Shown here: positions 56,439 to 64,000 of the stretch, piece by piece | How the letters are laid out: each line of letters starts with the position of its first letter | Numbering within the stretch: the first letter of the stretch is position 1 | Source: Amycolatopsis sp. WQ 127309 | Lineage (GTDB): Bacteria; Actinomycetota; Actinomycetes; Mycobacteriales; Pseudonocardiaceae | DNA: 64,000 nt | Direction of reading: 5' to 3' | Assembly: GCF_023023025.1 (NCBI RefSeq) | Contig: NZ_CP095481.1 | Span: 6,213,001 to 6,277,000 of the forward strand | Made by a program: the position numbers and the translations under genes | The notes under the pieces: generated by a model | Database searches by the model: none | What the model saw: only the letters and a program-made list of their open reading frames with translations | What the model was told of the DNA's origin: nothing

Positions 56439-57789
56439 AACGGCGGGTTTCCGACCGTGCCCAGCCGGGGTCGCCGGTGCGGGCGAAGTCCACCCACGCC
56501 GTGTGCATCCGCGTCGCCAGCTCGGCGGGCGGCTCCCCGGTGCCCAGCAGGCCGCGCGGGCCGCGCAGGGCCGGGAGGTCCAGGCGATCGAAGACGAACG
56601 GCAGCTCCATCGTGTGGGCCGCGCCGAGCTGACCGTCCACAGCGGACGATCGCCACGCGAACTCGTAGGTGTGCGCGGCGCCGTGCGCTTCGGCGAGGCG
56701 ACGGCTGCCGGTGCCGAACAACGCGTCCCCCATGATCGCCGACCGCAGCTCGCCCGGTGTCGCATGTGGACGTTTCGCACGGTAGCTCGCGACCAGTGCG
56801 GCCGGGTCGGCCGACACCCGCGCCGCGGTCTCGAACAGATCCTGTTCGGTCGACCCGACCAGGTTTCCTTGCGGGGCAAGGTAGAGCGCACCCTCGTCGG
56901 CGTTCGTGCCGACGAGCAGGTCGACGCCGGTGGCCAGCGCCTCGGCGGGCTGGCGATCCAGCACCAGGCTGAACGCGCTCAGCCCGAGCAGCGGGTCGAA
57001 GTCCGTCGCGGTCCGCAGGTCCAGGCCGCCCAGCTGAGCCGCGACGAACCGCTCGTCGGGGACCTCGCCGAACGCCGCCGCCGTCGGCTCGACGCCCAGC
57101 GCGCCGGCCGCCGCCCGCGTGACCCGGGCCGCCTGCTCGGGGGTGAACGCGCCCAGGCCGTTGCCGCTCTGCACGACGGCCCGCCGGAACAGGCCGTCGG
57201 CCTCGGGCGTGGCCAGGACACCGGCCGTGATGGTGGCGCCGGCGGACTGGCCGGCCAGGGTGACGGTGCCGGGGTCGCCGCCGAACGCCGCGATGTTCTC
57301 GCGCACCCACCGCAGCGCGGCGACGACGTCCAGGAGCCCGCGGTTGCGGGGCGCGCCGGGCAGGTCGAGGAATCCCGGAATGCCGAGGCGGTAGTTGACC
57401 GTCACCAGCACCACGCCGTCACGCGCGAACGCCGTCCCGTCGTAGAGCGGCGAGCGCGTCGAGCCGGTGACGAACCCGCCGCCGTGCACGAACACGATGA
57501 CCGGACAGTCCCGGGCCGACGGGGGCGCCCAGACGCTGAGCGTGAGGTAGTCGTCGCCGCGGACCCAGCCGGTCCCGAAGTACGGCGACATGTCCAGCGC
57601 CCCGAAGCCGTCCCGGCGCGGTTGCGGGGCGGTTGGCCCGGGCCGCGTCGCGTCCCGCACGCCCGGCCACGGCTCGTGCGGCCGGGGTGGCGCGAACCGG
57701 CCCGCGCCGACCGGCGGTGCGGCGTACGGGACGTCGAGGAAGACCCCGGCGTGGCCGCGGACGGCGCCCGCGGTGGTGGTGACGATCAA
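56380..57789 (-). CDS. carboxylesterase (type B esterase/lipase)
   Basis: A 469-aa alpha/beta hydrolase of the type B carboxylesterase family. FVHGGGFVTGS is the oxyanion loop, and GDPGTVTLAGQSAGATITAG the nucleophile elbow with Ser (GQSAG). GTNADEG contains the acid Glu, and GAAHTMELPFVFD the catalytic His. The TTG start has AGGAGG 6 nt upstream; no in-frame ATG is as well placed. Its last ~20 codons overlap the convergent HTH gene, and its tail is low-complexity, so the 3' end may be altered. It is 12 bp downstream of the MBL-fold gene and probably in the same operon. Confidence 0.87.
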   Translation of the reverse strand: MIVTTTAGAVRGHAGVFLDVPYAAPPVGAGRFAPPRPHEPWPGVRDATRPGPTAPQPRRDGFGALDMSPYFGTGWVRGDDYLTLSVWAPPSARDCPVIVFVHGGGFVTGSTRSPLYDGTAFARDGVVLVTVNYRLGIPGFLDLPGAPRNRGLLDVVAALRWVRENIAAFGGDPGTVTLAGQSAGATITAGVLATPEADGLFRRAVVQSGNGLGAFTPEQAARVTRAAAGALGVEPTAAAFGEVPDERFVAAQLGGLDLRTATDFDPLLGLSAFSLVLDRQPAEALATGVDLLVGTNADEGALYLAPQGNLVGSTEQDLFETAARVSADPAALVASYRAKRPHATPGELRSAIMGDALFGTGSRRLAEAHGAAHTYEFAWRSSAVDGQLGAAHTMELPFVFDRLDLPALRGPRGLLGTGEPPAELATRMHTAWVDFARTGDPGWARSETRRFTARASSTASPGSPAPQRS

Positions 57790-57800
57790 CGGAATCCTCC

Positions 57801-58697
57801 TCAGAGCTTGGCGAACGGGGCCCAGTCCTTGATGGCGAACCGGTCGCCGTCGCGGACGACCTCGGCGCCGCCGTGGCCGCCGAGGTGGGCGGGCAGGACG
57901 AGCGCGTTCGTGTCCGCGGCCCGGCCGAGCAGCCGCCGCCGGGTGGCGCGGGCCTGCGCGGGGTCCTCGCAGAAGCAGCTGTTCGTGTCGGGCTCGACCA
58001 GCTGCAGGGCCGTGTGCAGCAGGTCGCCGACGAACAGCGCGCGGTCGCCGCCCGAGTCGAGCGTGAGCACCGACGACCCCGGCGTGTGCCCCGGCGCCAG
58101 GTCGAGCGTCAGGTTCGCGTCGATGCGGTGGCTGTCCTCCCACAGCAGCGTCTGCCCGGCCTCGTGCACCGGCGCGACGCTGTCCTCGAAGACGTTCTGG
58201 TTGCCCCGCCCCAGGTTCGGCTCGTGGCCGTTGGCCGGGTTCCAGAACTCGAAGTCCGGTTTGGGCACCAGGTAGGTCGCGTTGGGGAACGTCGGGACCC
58301 AGCTGCGGTCGTCGAGGTAGGTGTTCCAGCCGACGTGGTCGACGTGCAGGTGCGTGTTGACGACCAGGTCGACGTCCTCCGGCCGGACGCCGGCCGCCGC
58401 GAGGTTGCCGAGGAAGCCGGTGTTCAGGTGGCTCCACACCGGCGTGTACGGCCGTTCCTTGTGGTTGCCGACGCCGGTGTCGACGAGGATGGTCTTGCCT
58501 TCGCTGCGCAGCAGCCAGGTCTGGATGGCCGAGACGCAGACGTGGTTCTCCCGGTCGAGGAAGTCGGGTGCGAGCCAGTCCGCGTCCCAGGCGCCGTCCG
58601 GGCTTTCGGGGAAGAAGGTCTCGGGTGTCATCCCGACCGAGCCGTAGTACTCCGTGATCCGGGTGACCGTGACGTCGCCCAGCACAATCTCCTGCAT
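57801..58697 (-). CDS. metallo-beta-lactamase-fold hydrolase
   Basis: A 298-aa MBL-fold protein. The zinc-binding motif is THLHVDHVGWN (HxHxDH), followed by LDLAPGHTPGSSVLTL (His) and ALFVGDLLHTALQLVEPD (Asp), with the final His in LPAHLGGHGG. It begins QEIVLGDVTVTRITEYYG. Length and motifs match lactonase-like MBL proteins (AHL or lactone hydrolases). With a carboxylesterase directly downstream and an XRE regulator divergent, it may belong to an ester or lactone degradation unit. Substrate not assigned. Confidence 0.88.
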   Translation of the reverse strand: MQEIVLGDVTVTRITEYYGSVGMTPETFFPESPDGAWDADWLAPDFLDRENHVCVSAIQTWLLRSEGKTILVDTGVGNHKERPYTPVWSHLNTGFLGNLAAAGVRPEDVDLVVNTHLHVDHVGWNTYLDDRSWVPTFPNATYLVPKPDFEFWNPANGHEPNLGRGNQNVFEDSVAPVHEAGQTLLWEDSHRIDANLTLDLAPGHTPGSSVLTLDSGGDRALFVGDLLHTALQLVEPDTNSCFCEDPAQARATRRRLLGRAADTNALVLPAHLGGHGGAEVVRDGDRFAIKDWAPFAKL

Positions 58698-58807
58698 GTC
58701 CGCTCCGGGGTCGCTGGTGTTTCCCCCAGCCTGCGGCGGGTTCACGCGGGCAACCAGCCCCGCCGTTGCGTACCCCCGGCAGGGTCAGGCTCGCCGCGCG
58801 GATCCCG

Positions 58808-58822
58808 TGTTCACTGGGAACA
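58808..58822. promoter_or_regulatory. TGTTC-N5-GAACA dyad at the XRE gene start
   Basis: A 5-bp perfect inverted repeat overlaps the first base of the XRE-regulator ATG (58822). Position suggests an autoregulatory operator; the short arm length makes chance possible. Confidence 0.3.
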
Positions 58823-59658
58823 TGGCGGTTCTCGGCGAGTTCCTGCGGGCGCGGCGGTCCCTGCTGCGCCCCGAAGACGTCGGCCTGCCCGCCCTTGGTG
58901 AACGCCGACGTGTCGCCGGGCTGCGGCGCGAGGAGCTGGCGCAGCTGGCCGGCGTCAGCGTCTCGTACTACACACGCCTGGAGCAGGGCCAGTCCGTCAA
59001 CGCGTCCGACGCGATCCTCGACGCGCTGGCCGGGGCGCTGCGGCTCGACGAGCACGAGCGCGAACACCTGCGGGAGCTGGCCGCGCACCGGCCCCGCGCG
59101 CAGCGCCGCCCGCCGCCGGAACGGCTCGACCCGCTGGCCCGCGACCTGCTGCGCTCACTGGGTGACGTGCCTGCGCTGGTCCTCGGGCGGCGCAGTGACG
59201 TCCTGGCGTGGAACCCGCTGGGCCACGCGCTGATGGCGGGCCACGTCGATCCCACCGCGCCCGACCGGCCGGCGGATCGGCCCAACACGGCCCGGATGCT
59301 GTTCCTCGACCCGCACACCCGCGAGCTGTACGCGGACTGGCCGCGCAAGGCGCGCGCCGTCGTCGGCAACCTGCGGGCCGTCGCCGGTCGGCACCCCGAA
59401 GACGCGCTGCTGGCGTCGCTGGTGGGGGAGCTGACCATGAAGAGCCCCGAGTTCGTCGCGCTGTGGGGCGATCACCGGGTCAAGCCGTGCGAAGCCGACT
59501 CCTACCTCCTGCGCCACCCGCTGGTGGGCGCGCTGACGGTGGCCCAGCAGATCCTGACACCGGCGCGGTCGCCGGAGCAGACCGTCGTCGTCGTAACGAC
59601 GGCGGAGGGTTCCGCCTCGGAGACCACGCTCAAGCTGCTCGCCCGGTCAGGGCACTGA
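58822..59658 (+). CDS. XRE-type helix-turn-helix regulator with MmyB-like C-terminal domain
   Basis: A 278-aa regulator. The N-terminal HTH is LGEFLRARRSLLRPEDVGLP and REELAQLAGVSVSYYTRLEQGQSVNASDAIL (Cro/C1 type). The C-terminal MmyB-like domain includes ALVLGRRSDVLAWNPLGHALMAGHVD, FLDPHTRELYADWPRKARAVVGNLR and CEADSYLLRHPLVG, the ligand-binding region known from this family. It is divergent from the MBL/carboxylesterase operon, so it probably controls it. Its 3' end overlaps the convergent amidohydrolase by 12 bp. Confidence 0.9.
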   Translation: MAVLGEFLRARRSLLRPEDVGLPALGERRRVAGLRREELAQLAGVSVSYYTRLEQGQSVNASDAILDALAGALRLDEHEREHLRELAAHRPRAQRRPPPERLDPLARDLLRSLGDVPALVLGRRSDVLAWNPLGHALMAGHVDPTAPDRPADRPNTARMLFLDPHTRELYADWPRKARAVVGNLRAVAGRHPEDALLASLVGELTMKSPEFVALWGDHRVKPCEADSYLLRHPLVGALTVAQQILTPARSPEQTVVVVTTAEGSASETTLKLLARSGH

Positions 59659-61053
59659 CCCGGCCAGCTTCTCCTTGCGGGCGGCCAGATCCGCGGCGGG
59701 GTAGTGCTTTCCGGCGCGGACGACGCCCGCGATGTGCCCGAGGTGCTTCACGTCGGTCAGCGGGTTGTCGGCCAGCAGCACCAGGTCGGCGTTCTTGCCG
59801 GGTTCGACGGTGCCCATGGTGTCGGTCGTGCCGAGGAACTCGGCCGGGAGCGTCGTCGTCAGCTGCAGGATCCGCAACGGCGTGAGACCGGCGCGGGCGA
59901 ACTCCGCGAACTCGCGGTGCAGCGCCGCGCCGGGGACGACCCAGGCGGCGCCGGAAGAATCGGTGCCGGCGAGCATCTTGACCCCGGCGTCGTCGAACAG
60001 CTTCGTGAGGTCGAGCTGCCGTTCGTAGGCCTCGGTGAACGTCGCGCGGGCGTCGGCGGGGAACGCGGCGAACTTGGCGGCCGCCGCCCGCCAGGCCTTC
60101 CGCGTCGACGGCGTGATGTACGTCAAGTCCGGGTCGTCGGCGAACTCGGGGGAGTCGCACAGTTCCTGGGTCTTGATCCGGATCAGCGTCGGGACCTGCC
60201 AGGTGCCGTCGGCGGCGAACCGCTCGGCGAGGACGTGCGCCCGGTCGCGGTCGAACGTGCCGACGGCGTGCGAGAGGTTCGCGATGTCCGTCGGCTTGCT
60301 GCGGTTGAGCGGGTTGATCACCAGCTTGCGCAGCACACGGTCCATGATCTTGTCCAGGAACGGGATCTTGAACGGCGGCAGCTTCAGCTGGGGCCCGCCC
60401 GCCGCGGCGGTCTCGCGGATGTGGTCGTGGTCGCCGGAGCAGCAGGCGAACAGCGCGACGCCGGGGCCGAGGTGCTCGATGGACTTCATCCCGAGCCGGG
60501 ACGCCTTTTCGACGTCGATGCCGGCCGGCAGGTGCCCGACGATGGGCAGGCCGAGGCGGCGCGCTTCGGCTTGGGCGTCGAAGAAGACGTCGCGGGTGAC
60601 GAGCCCGGCCTTGACGAAGTCGGCGCCTTCCGCGTGCTGCTCCCGGATGGCCGCGACGGCCGCGTCCACTGTGGACGCGTTCGCCGGCGTCAGCAGCGGG
60701 CCCGGGGTGGCGAGCAGCGCGGGGGAGGCCTCGGGGAAGCCGAGCTTGCCGGCGGCGCGACGGCGGAGCAGGTCGATGCTGCCGCCCATCTGCCGGAAGC
60801 CGGTGATGCCGTGGACGAGCATCAGCTCGAGGGTCGTCGCCGGGTCGGCCGTGCCGAGGGGATGGGCGTGCATGTCGTTGTACCCGGGGACGACGTAGGT
60901 CCCGCTGCCGTCGACGCGCTGCGCGTCCGCCTCGATGCCGGACCGGACGTCGAGGATCCGGCCGTCCTGGATCAGGACGTCGGTGCTTTCGCTCAGACCG
61001 CCGTCCCGCGGGTCGACAACGGTGGCGGCGGTGAGCAGCAGGCGGGTGGTCAT
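59647..61053 (-). CDS. amidohydrolase family protein
   Basis: A 468-aa metal-dependent amidohydrolase. The metal-binding HxH is NDMHAHPLG (DMHAH); VKAGLVTRDVFFDAQAEA and PIVGHLPAG and SIEHLGPGV provide the Lys/His ligands; LAGTDSSGAAW the Asp. ADLVLLADNPLTDVKHL is the C-terminal composite-domain signature shared with imidazolonepropionase and dihydropyrimidinase-like enzymes. The ATG overlaps the GntR stop (ATGA). It probably hydrolyses an amide or lactone ring of the compound metabolised by the FAH-oxygenase operon; this is inferred from position. Confidence 0.87.
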   Translation of the reverse strand: MTTRLLLTAATVVDPRDGGLSESTDVLIQDGRILDVRSGIEADAQRVDGSGTYVVPGYNDMHAHPLGTADPATTLELMLVHGITGFRQMGGSIDLLRRRAAGKLGFPEASPALLATPGPLLTPANASTVDAAVAAIREQHAEGADFVKAGLVTRDVFFDAQAEARRLGLPIVGHLPAGIDVEKASRLGMKSIEHLGPGVALFACCSGDHDHIRETAAAGGPQLKLPPFKIPFLDKIMDRVLRKLVINPLNRSKPTDIANLSHAVGTFDRDRAHVLAERFAADGTWQVPTLIRIKTQELCDSPEFADDPDLTYITPSTRKAWRAAAAKFAAFPADARATFTEAYERQLDLTKLFDDAGVKMLAGTDSSGAAWVVPGAALHREFAEFARAGLTPLRILQLTTTLPAEFLGTTDTMGTVEPGKNADLVLLADNPLTDVKHLGHIAGVVRAGKHYPAADLAARKEKLAGSVP

Positions 61054-61757
61054 GCGGTCTCCGTCGCGGGCCGGTCGGCGGCCGGGGTGAGGCCGCCGTC
61101 GATGAGGATCTGTTGCGTGCGACGGACATGCGCGGCGAAGAGGGTCTCCGCGGCTTCGGTGTCGTGGGCCAGCGCCGCGTCCAGGAGTCCTTTGTGCTCG
61201 CCGGCGACGTCGCGGTGCAGCTCCCGCGTGCCGGTGGCCGACCAGGCGCGGTAGACCTCGGCGGCGTCCGAGAGCCGGGCGCAGATGTCCAGCAGCACGG
61301 CGTTGCCGCACGCCTCGATCAGCGTGCGGTGGAACGCCAGGTGCGCCAGCGCCCACTCCTCGTTGCGCCGCGGCTGGTCGCCGGGTAGCAGCATCGGCTG
61401 CACCGACAGCCGGTGGTGGGCGGCCAGCACCTCGGACTCCCAGGTGACGCCGCCGCGTTCGACGGACAGCCGCAGCGCCGCGCCTTCGTTGACCACGCGG
61501 GCTTCGGTGAGGTCGTTGAGCGCGCGCAGGGACAACGGCGTGACGTGGAAGCCGCGGTTGCGGTCGACCTGCACGAGGTCCTTGGCGCCGAGCAGGCCGA
61601 GCGCCTCCCGCACGACGCTGAGGCTCACGCCGTACTGTTCGCCCAGCTCACCGGGCTTGAGCCGCTCCCCGGGCGGCCGGTCGCCGTTGAGGATCGCCGA
61701 CCGCAGCTGCTCGTAGACCATCACGGCCAGGCTCTCGCCGCCCGCTCTCTTCGCCAT
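61050..61757 (-). CDS. GntR/FadR-family (FCD) transcriptional regulator
   Basis: A 235-aa GntR regulator. The winged HTH is YEQLRSAILNGDRPPGERLKPGELGEQYGVSLSVVREALGLLGAKDLV, followed by RGFHVTPLS. The FCD ligand-binding domain shows RVVNEGAALRLSV, HLAFHRTLIEACGNAVLLDIC and HRDVAGEHKGLLDAALAHD, with the conserved metal/His positions. It starts at ATG 61757 (MAKRAGG); upstream in-frame codons are not preceded by a ribosome-binding site. It is coupled to the amidohydrolase and divergent from the FAH operon, and probably controls both. Confidence 0.92.
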   Translation of the reverse strand: MAKRAGGESLAVMVYEQLRSAILNGDRPPGERLKPGELGEQYGVSLSVVREALGLLGAKDLVQVDRNRGFHVTPLSLRALNDLTEARVVNEGAALRLSVERGGVTWESEVLAAHHRLSVQPMLLPGDQPRRNEEWALAHLAFHRTLIEACGNAVLLDICARLSDAAEVYRAWSATGTRELHRDVAGEHKGLLDAALAHDTEAAETLFAAHVRRTQQILIDGGLTPAADRPATETA

Positions 61758-61801
61758 GATCACAGCGTAACACACTCTGCGACAGATAATCGATTCTGTG
61801 C

Positions 61802-61830
61802 TTGACAGTCGTCTATGACGGGCAGAGTAT
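61802..61830 (+). promoter_or_regulatory. vegetative-type promoter for the FAH operon
   Basis: TTGACA at 61802-61807, a 17-bp spacer and GAGTAT at 61825-61830. A dyad ACAGATAATCGATTCTGT lies just upstream (61783-61800) and could be the GntR operator. AAAGG precedes the FAH ATG by 7 nt. Confidence 0.6.
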
Positions 61831-61860
61831 GAGTCGCATCGACCGACCGAAAGGCAGCTC

Positions 61861-62697
61861 ATGCGGATCGCGACTCTCTCCGGACGGCTCGTCCTCGTGA
61901 CCGAGGCCGGCGCCGTCGACGTCGAACAAGCCAGCGAGCGGCGGTTTTCCGCCGACCCGCAGGCGATCTACGACCGCTGGGCCGAGTTCCGGGACTGGGC
62001 CGCGGCGGCCCCGCACGACACCGCGGCGCCGTTCGCGGAAAGCGACCTCGGGGCCCCGGTCCCGGCGCCGCGCCAGATCTTCGGCGTCGGCCTCAACTAC
62101 CGCGACCACGCCGCCGAAGCGGGCCTCGGCCTGCCGGACTCACCGACCGTCTTCACGAAGTTCGCGAGCAGCCTGACCGGCCCGTCCGGGGCGATCGCGC
62201 TCCCCGGCCCGACGGACTGGGAGGTCGAGCTGGTCGCCGTCATCGGGGTGCTCGCCCGCGACGTCCCGGCCGAGCGCGGCTGGGAGCACGTCGCCGGGCT
62301 GACGGTCGGGCAGGACCTCTCCGACCGGACGTTGCAGCTGGCCGGGCCCGCGCCGCAGTTCAGCCTGGGCAAGTCGCGTCCCGGTTTCGGGCCGATCGGG
62401 CCGTGGGTGGTGACGCCCGACGAGTTCGCCGACCCGGACGACCTCGCGCTCGGCTGCGCGGTCAACGGCGAGTCCGTGCAGAAGAGCCGGACCGGCGAGC
62501 TGATCTTCTCGGTGCCGGAGCTGGTGGCCCGCCTCTCGGCCGTGCTGCCTCTGTGGCCGGGTGACCTGATCTTCACCGGGACGCCGGCCGGGGTCGGCAT
62601 GGCGCGCAGCCCGCAGCGGTTCCTCGGCCCGGGCGACGAGCTGGTCAGCACCATCGAGGGCATCGGCCGGATGCACCACCGGTTCACCGCGCCGTGA
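61861..62697 (+). CDS. fumarylacetoacetate hydrolase (FAH)-family protein
   Basis: A 278-aa FAH-family enzyme. IFGVGLNYRDHAAEAG and the metal-binding DWEVELVAVIGV (ExE), VGQDLSDRTLQ (D) and FSLGKSRPGFGPIGPWV are diagnostic. LIFTGTPAGVGMARSPQRFL ends the active site. FAH-family members hydrolyse or decarboxylate/hydrate ring-cleavage products. It opens an operon with flavin reductase and an HsaA/HpaB-like oxygenase; its stop overlaps the reductase GTG. Substrate specificity (e.g. hydratase versus hydrolase) cannot be set. Confidence 0.9.
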   Translation: MRIATLSGRLVLVTEAGAVDVEQASERRFSADPQAIYDRWAEFRDWAAAAPHDTAAPFAESDLGAPVPAPRQIFGVGLNYRDHAAEAGLGLPDSPTVFTKFASSLTGPSGAIALPGPTDWEVELVAVIGVLARDVPAERGWEHVAGLTVGQDLSDRTLQLAGPAPQFSLGKSRPGFGPIGPWVVTPDEFADPDDLALGCAVNGESVQKSRTGELIFSVPELVARLSAVLPLWPGDLIFTGTPAGVGMARSPQRFLGPGDELVSTIEGIGRMHHRFTAP

Positions 62698-63227
62698 CGA
62701 CCCCCGATCCGGACCGCTTCCGCGCGGTGATGGCGGCGGTGTGTGCGCCGGTGACGATCGTGACGACGGTTTCCGGGGACGGCCGCCCGTGCGGCGCGAC
62801 GGTCAGCTCGTTCACGTCCCTGTCGCTCGACCCGCCCCTGGTCGGCGTCGCCTTCGACCGGCGATCGGCGCTGCTGGCCTCGATCCGGGCTCGTGGTCGC
62901 TTCGGCGTCAACCTGCTCGGCCACGGCCAGGACGACCTGGCCGTGCTGTTCGCCACCCGAGGAGCCGACCGCTTCGGCGCGGAAACGGCGTGGTTCGCCG
63001 ACGACGGCCTGCCGAGGCTGCGCGACGCCGCCGGCTGGGTCGGCTGCGACCTGGACCGCACGGTCGAGGCGGGCGACCACCTGCTGCTGTTCGGCGGGGT
63101 CACGGCGCTGGGCCGAGCCGAGCGCCCGCCGCTGGTCTACGCGCACCGCACGTTCGGCACCCACTCGAAGTTCGCCGAACGGCCCCGGCCGCCCATCACG
63201 GACCTGATCGCCGCCTGCGCCCGCTAG
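62694..63227 (+). CDS. flavin reductase (HpaC/HsaB-like)
   Basis: A 177-aa flavin reductase. FRAVMAAVCAPVTIVTT, then GATVSSFTSLSLDPPLVGVAFD and the terminal HRTFGTHSKF match the HpaC/HsaB split-barrel family. The GTG overlaps the FAH stop (GTGA). It probably supplies reduced flavin to the oxygenase that follows at 63429, the normal pairing for two-component systems. Confidence 0.9.
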   Translation: MTTPDPDRFRAVMAAVCAPVTIVTTVSGDGRPCGATVSSFTSLSLDPPLVGVAFDRRSALLASIRARGRFGVNLLGHGQDDLAVLFATRGADRFGAETAWFADDGLPRLRDAAGWVGCDLDRTVEAGDHLLLFGGVTALGRAERPPLVYAHRTFGTHSKFAERPRPPITDLIAACAR

Positions 63228-63254
63228 CGGCCGTGAGTGGCCCGCCCGCCGCTT

Positions 63255-63284
63255 GTGCCCAGGCAGCCGACCGGTCCTGGGCAC
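63255..63284. terminator. 9-bp hairpin in the reductase-oxygenase gap
   Basis: GTGCCCAGG / CCTGGGCAC with a 12-nt loop, 27 bp after the reductase stop, within a 201-bp gap before the oxygenase start. It may attenuate read-through. No gene is seen in the rest of this gap. Confidence 0.45.
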
Positions 63285-63428
63285 CCGGCCAGGCCCAGCC
63301 CTCGGGCCCCAGCACCCCAACCCACCGACCGCCGCCGGCGCCCCAGCCGACCGGGCCCGCGAACCCGGCCCGCCGCCTGCACGACCAGCCGCGGCAGAAG
63401 GACCAGTCTGCGAAAGGACAACGACGTC

Positions 63429-64000
63429 ATGACCATCGCGACCGAACAGCCCGCGCCCACCACCGAAACCGTCCTGGCCCGGATCCGGGACATCCAGCCG
63501 CTGCTCGCGAAGAACGCCGCGCAGGGCGAGACCGACCGGCGGGTCACCGAGGAGAGCATCGCCGCGCTGACCGACGCCGGCGCCTTCAAGATCGCCCAGC
63601 CTCGCCGCTACGGCGGCTACGGCCTGCCCGTGCGGTCGATGCTCGAGGTGTCCGCGGCGGTCGGCGAGGCCGACGGCGGCACCGCCTGGGTCGTCGCCCT
63701 GAGCAACGTCTGCGCGTGGCTGGCCGGGCTCTTCAGCCGGCAGGCGCAGGACGACGTCTGGGGCGCGAACCCGGACGCGAAGGTCTCCGGCGTCCTCGCG
63801 CCGACCGCCGAGACGACCAAAGTGGACGGTGGCTACCGCGTCACCGGGCGCTGGTACTACAACTCCGGCTCCTGGCACGCCGACTGGGCCGGCGTCGGCA
63901 TCCCGCTGACCGACGAGCGCGGCGAGGTCGTCGACCAGGGGATGGCGCTGATCCCGCGCACCGACCTCGGTCTCGAGGAGACGTGGTTCGTCGCCGGGAT
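63429..64000 (+). CDS. acyl-CoA dehydrogenase-fold flavin-dependent oxygenase (HsaA/HpaB-like), 5' part
   Basis: The first 190 residues of an oxygenase of the acyl-CoA-dehydrogenase superfamily; the gene runs off the right edge. RIRDIQPLLAKNAAQGETDRRV and ALTDAGAFKIAQPRRYGGYGLPVRSMLEVSAAVGEADGGTAWVVALSN match HsaA-type monooxygenases (PRRYGGYE...). YRVTGRWYYNSGSWHADWAGVGIPL continues the middle domain. Paired flavin reductase upstream supports a two-component oxygenase. AAAGGA lies upstream of the ATG. HsaA acts on a phenolic steroid intermediate; the actual substrate here is unknown. Confidence 0.88.
   Translation, partial: MTIATEQPAPTTETVLARIRDIQPLLAKNAAQGETDRRVTEESIAALTDAGAFKIAQPRRYGGYGLPVRSMLEVSAAVGEADGGTAWVVALSNVCAWLAGLFSRQAQDDVWGANPDAKVSGVLAPTAETTKVDGGYRVTGRWYYNSGSWHADWAGVGIPLTDERGEVVDQGMALIPRTDLGLEETWFVAG

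Noticed and set aside
1..64000. tRNA, rRNA, CRISPR or intact transposase genes
   Set aside because: I looked for cloverleaf, rRNA-like and regular-repeat patterns and for DDE-type proteins, and saw none by eye; a tRNAscan or IS search would be more sensitive.

Overview
The window is about 70% GC, densely packed, with many GTG and TTG starts and start/stop overlaps (ATGA, GTGA). It carries a complete conservon (cvnA-E), SARP/AfsR-type and AcoR-type regulators, GAF-ANTAR and SigF-type proteins, DUF574 methyltransferases and many secreted carbohydrate-active proteins. This points to a filamentous actinomycete of the Pseudonocardiaceae; Amycolatopsis is my best guess from overall feel and from the long GTGAAGGCCTCCTT-type palindromes. 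That assignment is inference, since no rRNA gene is present. I saw no rRNA, tRNA, CRISPR array, intact transposase or prophage.

Layout. (1) 1-4.2 kb: right end of a probable small biosynthetic cluster: FAD amine oxidase (cut by the edge), ATP-grasp ligase, a small conserved protein, a covalent-FAD (BBE) oxidase and a flavin reductase. (2) 4.2-9.8 kb: an Rv2578c-type radical SAM protein, a large AfsR-like regulator containing a palindromic insert, and a TetX-like monooxygenase. (3) 10.1-15.8 kb: conservon cvnABCDE, ending in a P450 without the EXXR motif, then a small gene and a canonical P450. (4) 15.8-21.6 kb: a secreted lectin/FN3/sugar-dehydrogenase protein divergent from a Tat-exported GH2 enzyme, two small proteins and an AT-rich patch. 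(5) 21.6-30.7 kb: a vanX-like remnant, an AraC regulator with a PobA-like hydroxylase, a methyltransferase, a phosphotransferase, a TetR/SDR pair around a large palindrome, a GAF-ANTAR protein and a SigF-type sigma factor with a SigF-like promoter. (6) 30.7-37.5 kb: two secreted beta-helix proteins behind a structured leader, a GNAT protein, a second DUF574 methyltransferase, a Met-rich membrane protein and an esterase. (7) 37.4-45.6 kb: two ECF sigma factors (one with a CU044_5270-type partner), an FMO with a divergent AcoR-like regulator, small membrane or secreted proteins and a siderophore-interacting protein. (8) 45.6-52.1 kb: an aromatic ring-cleavage locus: SnoaL, cupin, FMO and IclR on the minus strand; atypical SDR, cupin, MhpC-like hydrolase and MhpB-like dioxygenase on the plus strand. 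(9) 52.1-59.7 kb: a secreted sugar dehydrogenase with a PKD domain, a trypsin-like protease, an HTH protein with an unknown C-terminal domain, a carboxylesterase/MBL pair and an XRE regulator. (10) 59.6-64 kb: amidohydrolase and GntR, divergent from a second catabolic operon: FAH-family hydrolase, flavin reductase and an HsaA/HpaB-like oxygenase cut by the right edge.

How the genes work together. Two catabolic loci (8 and 10) have the parts to oxygenate, cleave and hydrolyse aromatic or ring compounds, with IclR and GntR as likely substrate-sensing switches. Secreted lyase-like, GH2 and sugar dehydrogenase proteins suggest growth on plant or microbial polysaccharide. The conservon, AfsR-like, GAF-ANTAR and sigma genes form a dense signalling layer. 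Recurrent perfect palindromes at gene ends, one inside a coding sequence, are the most unusual structural feature.
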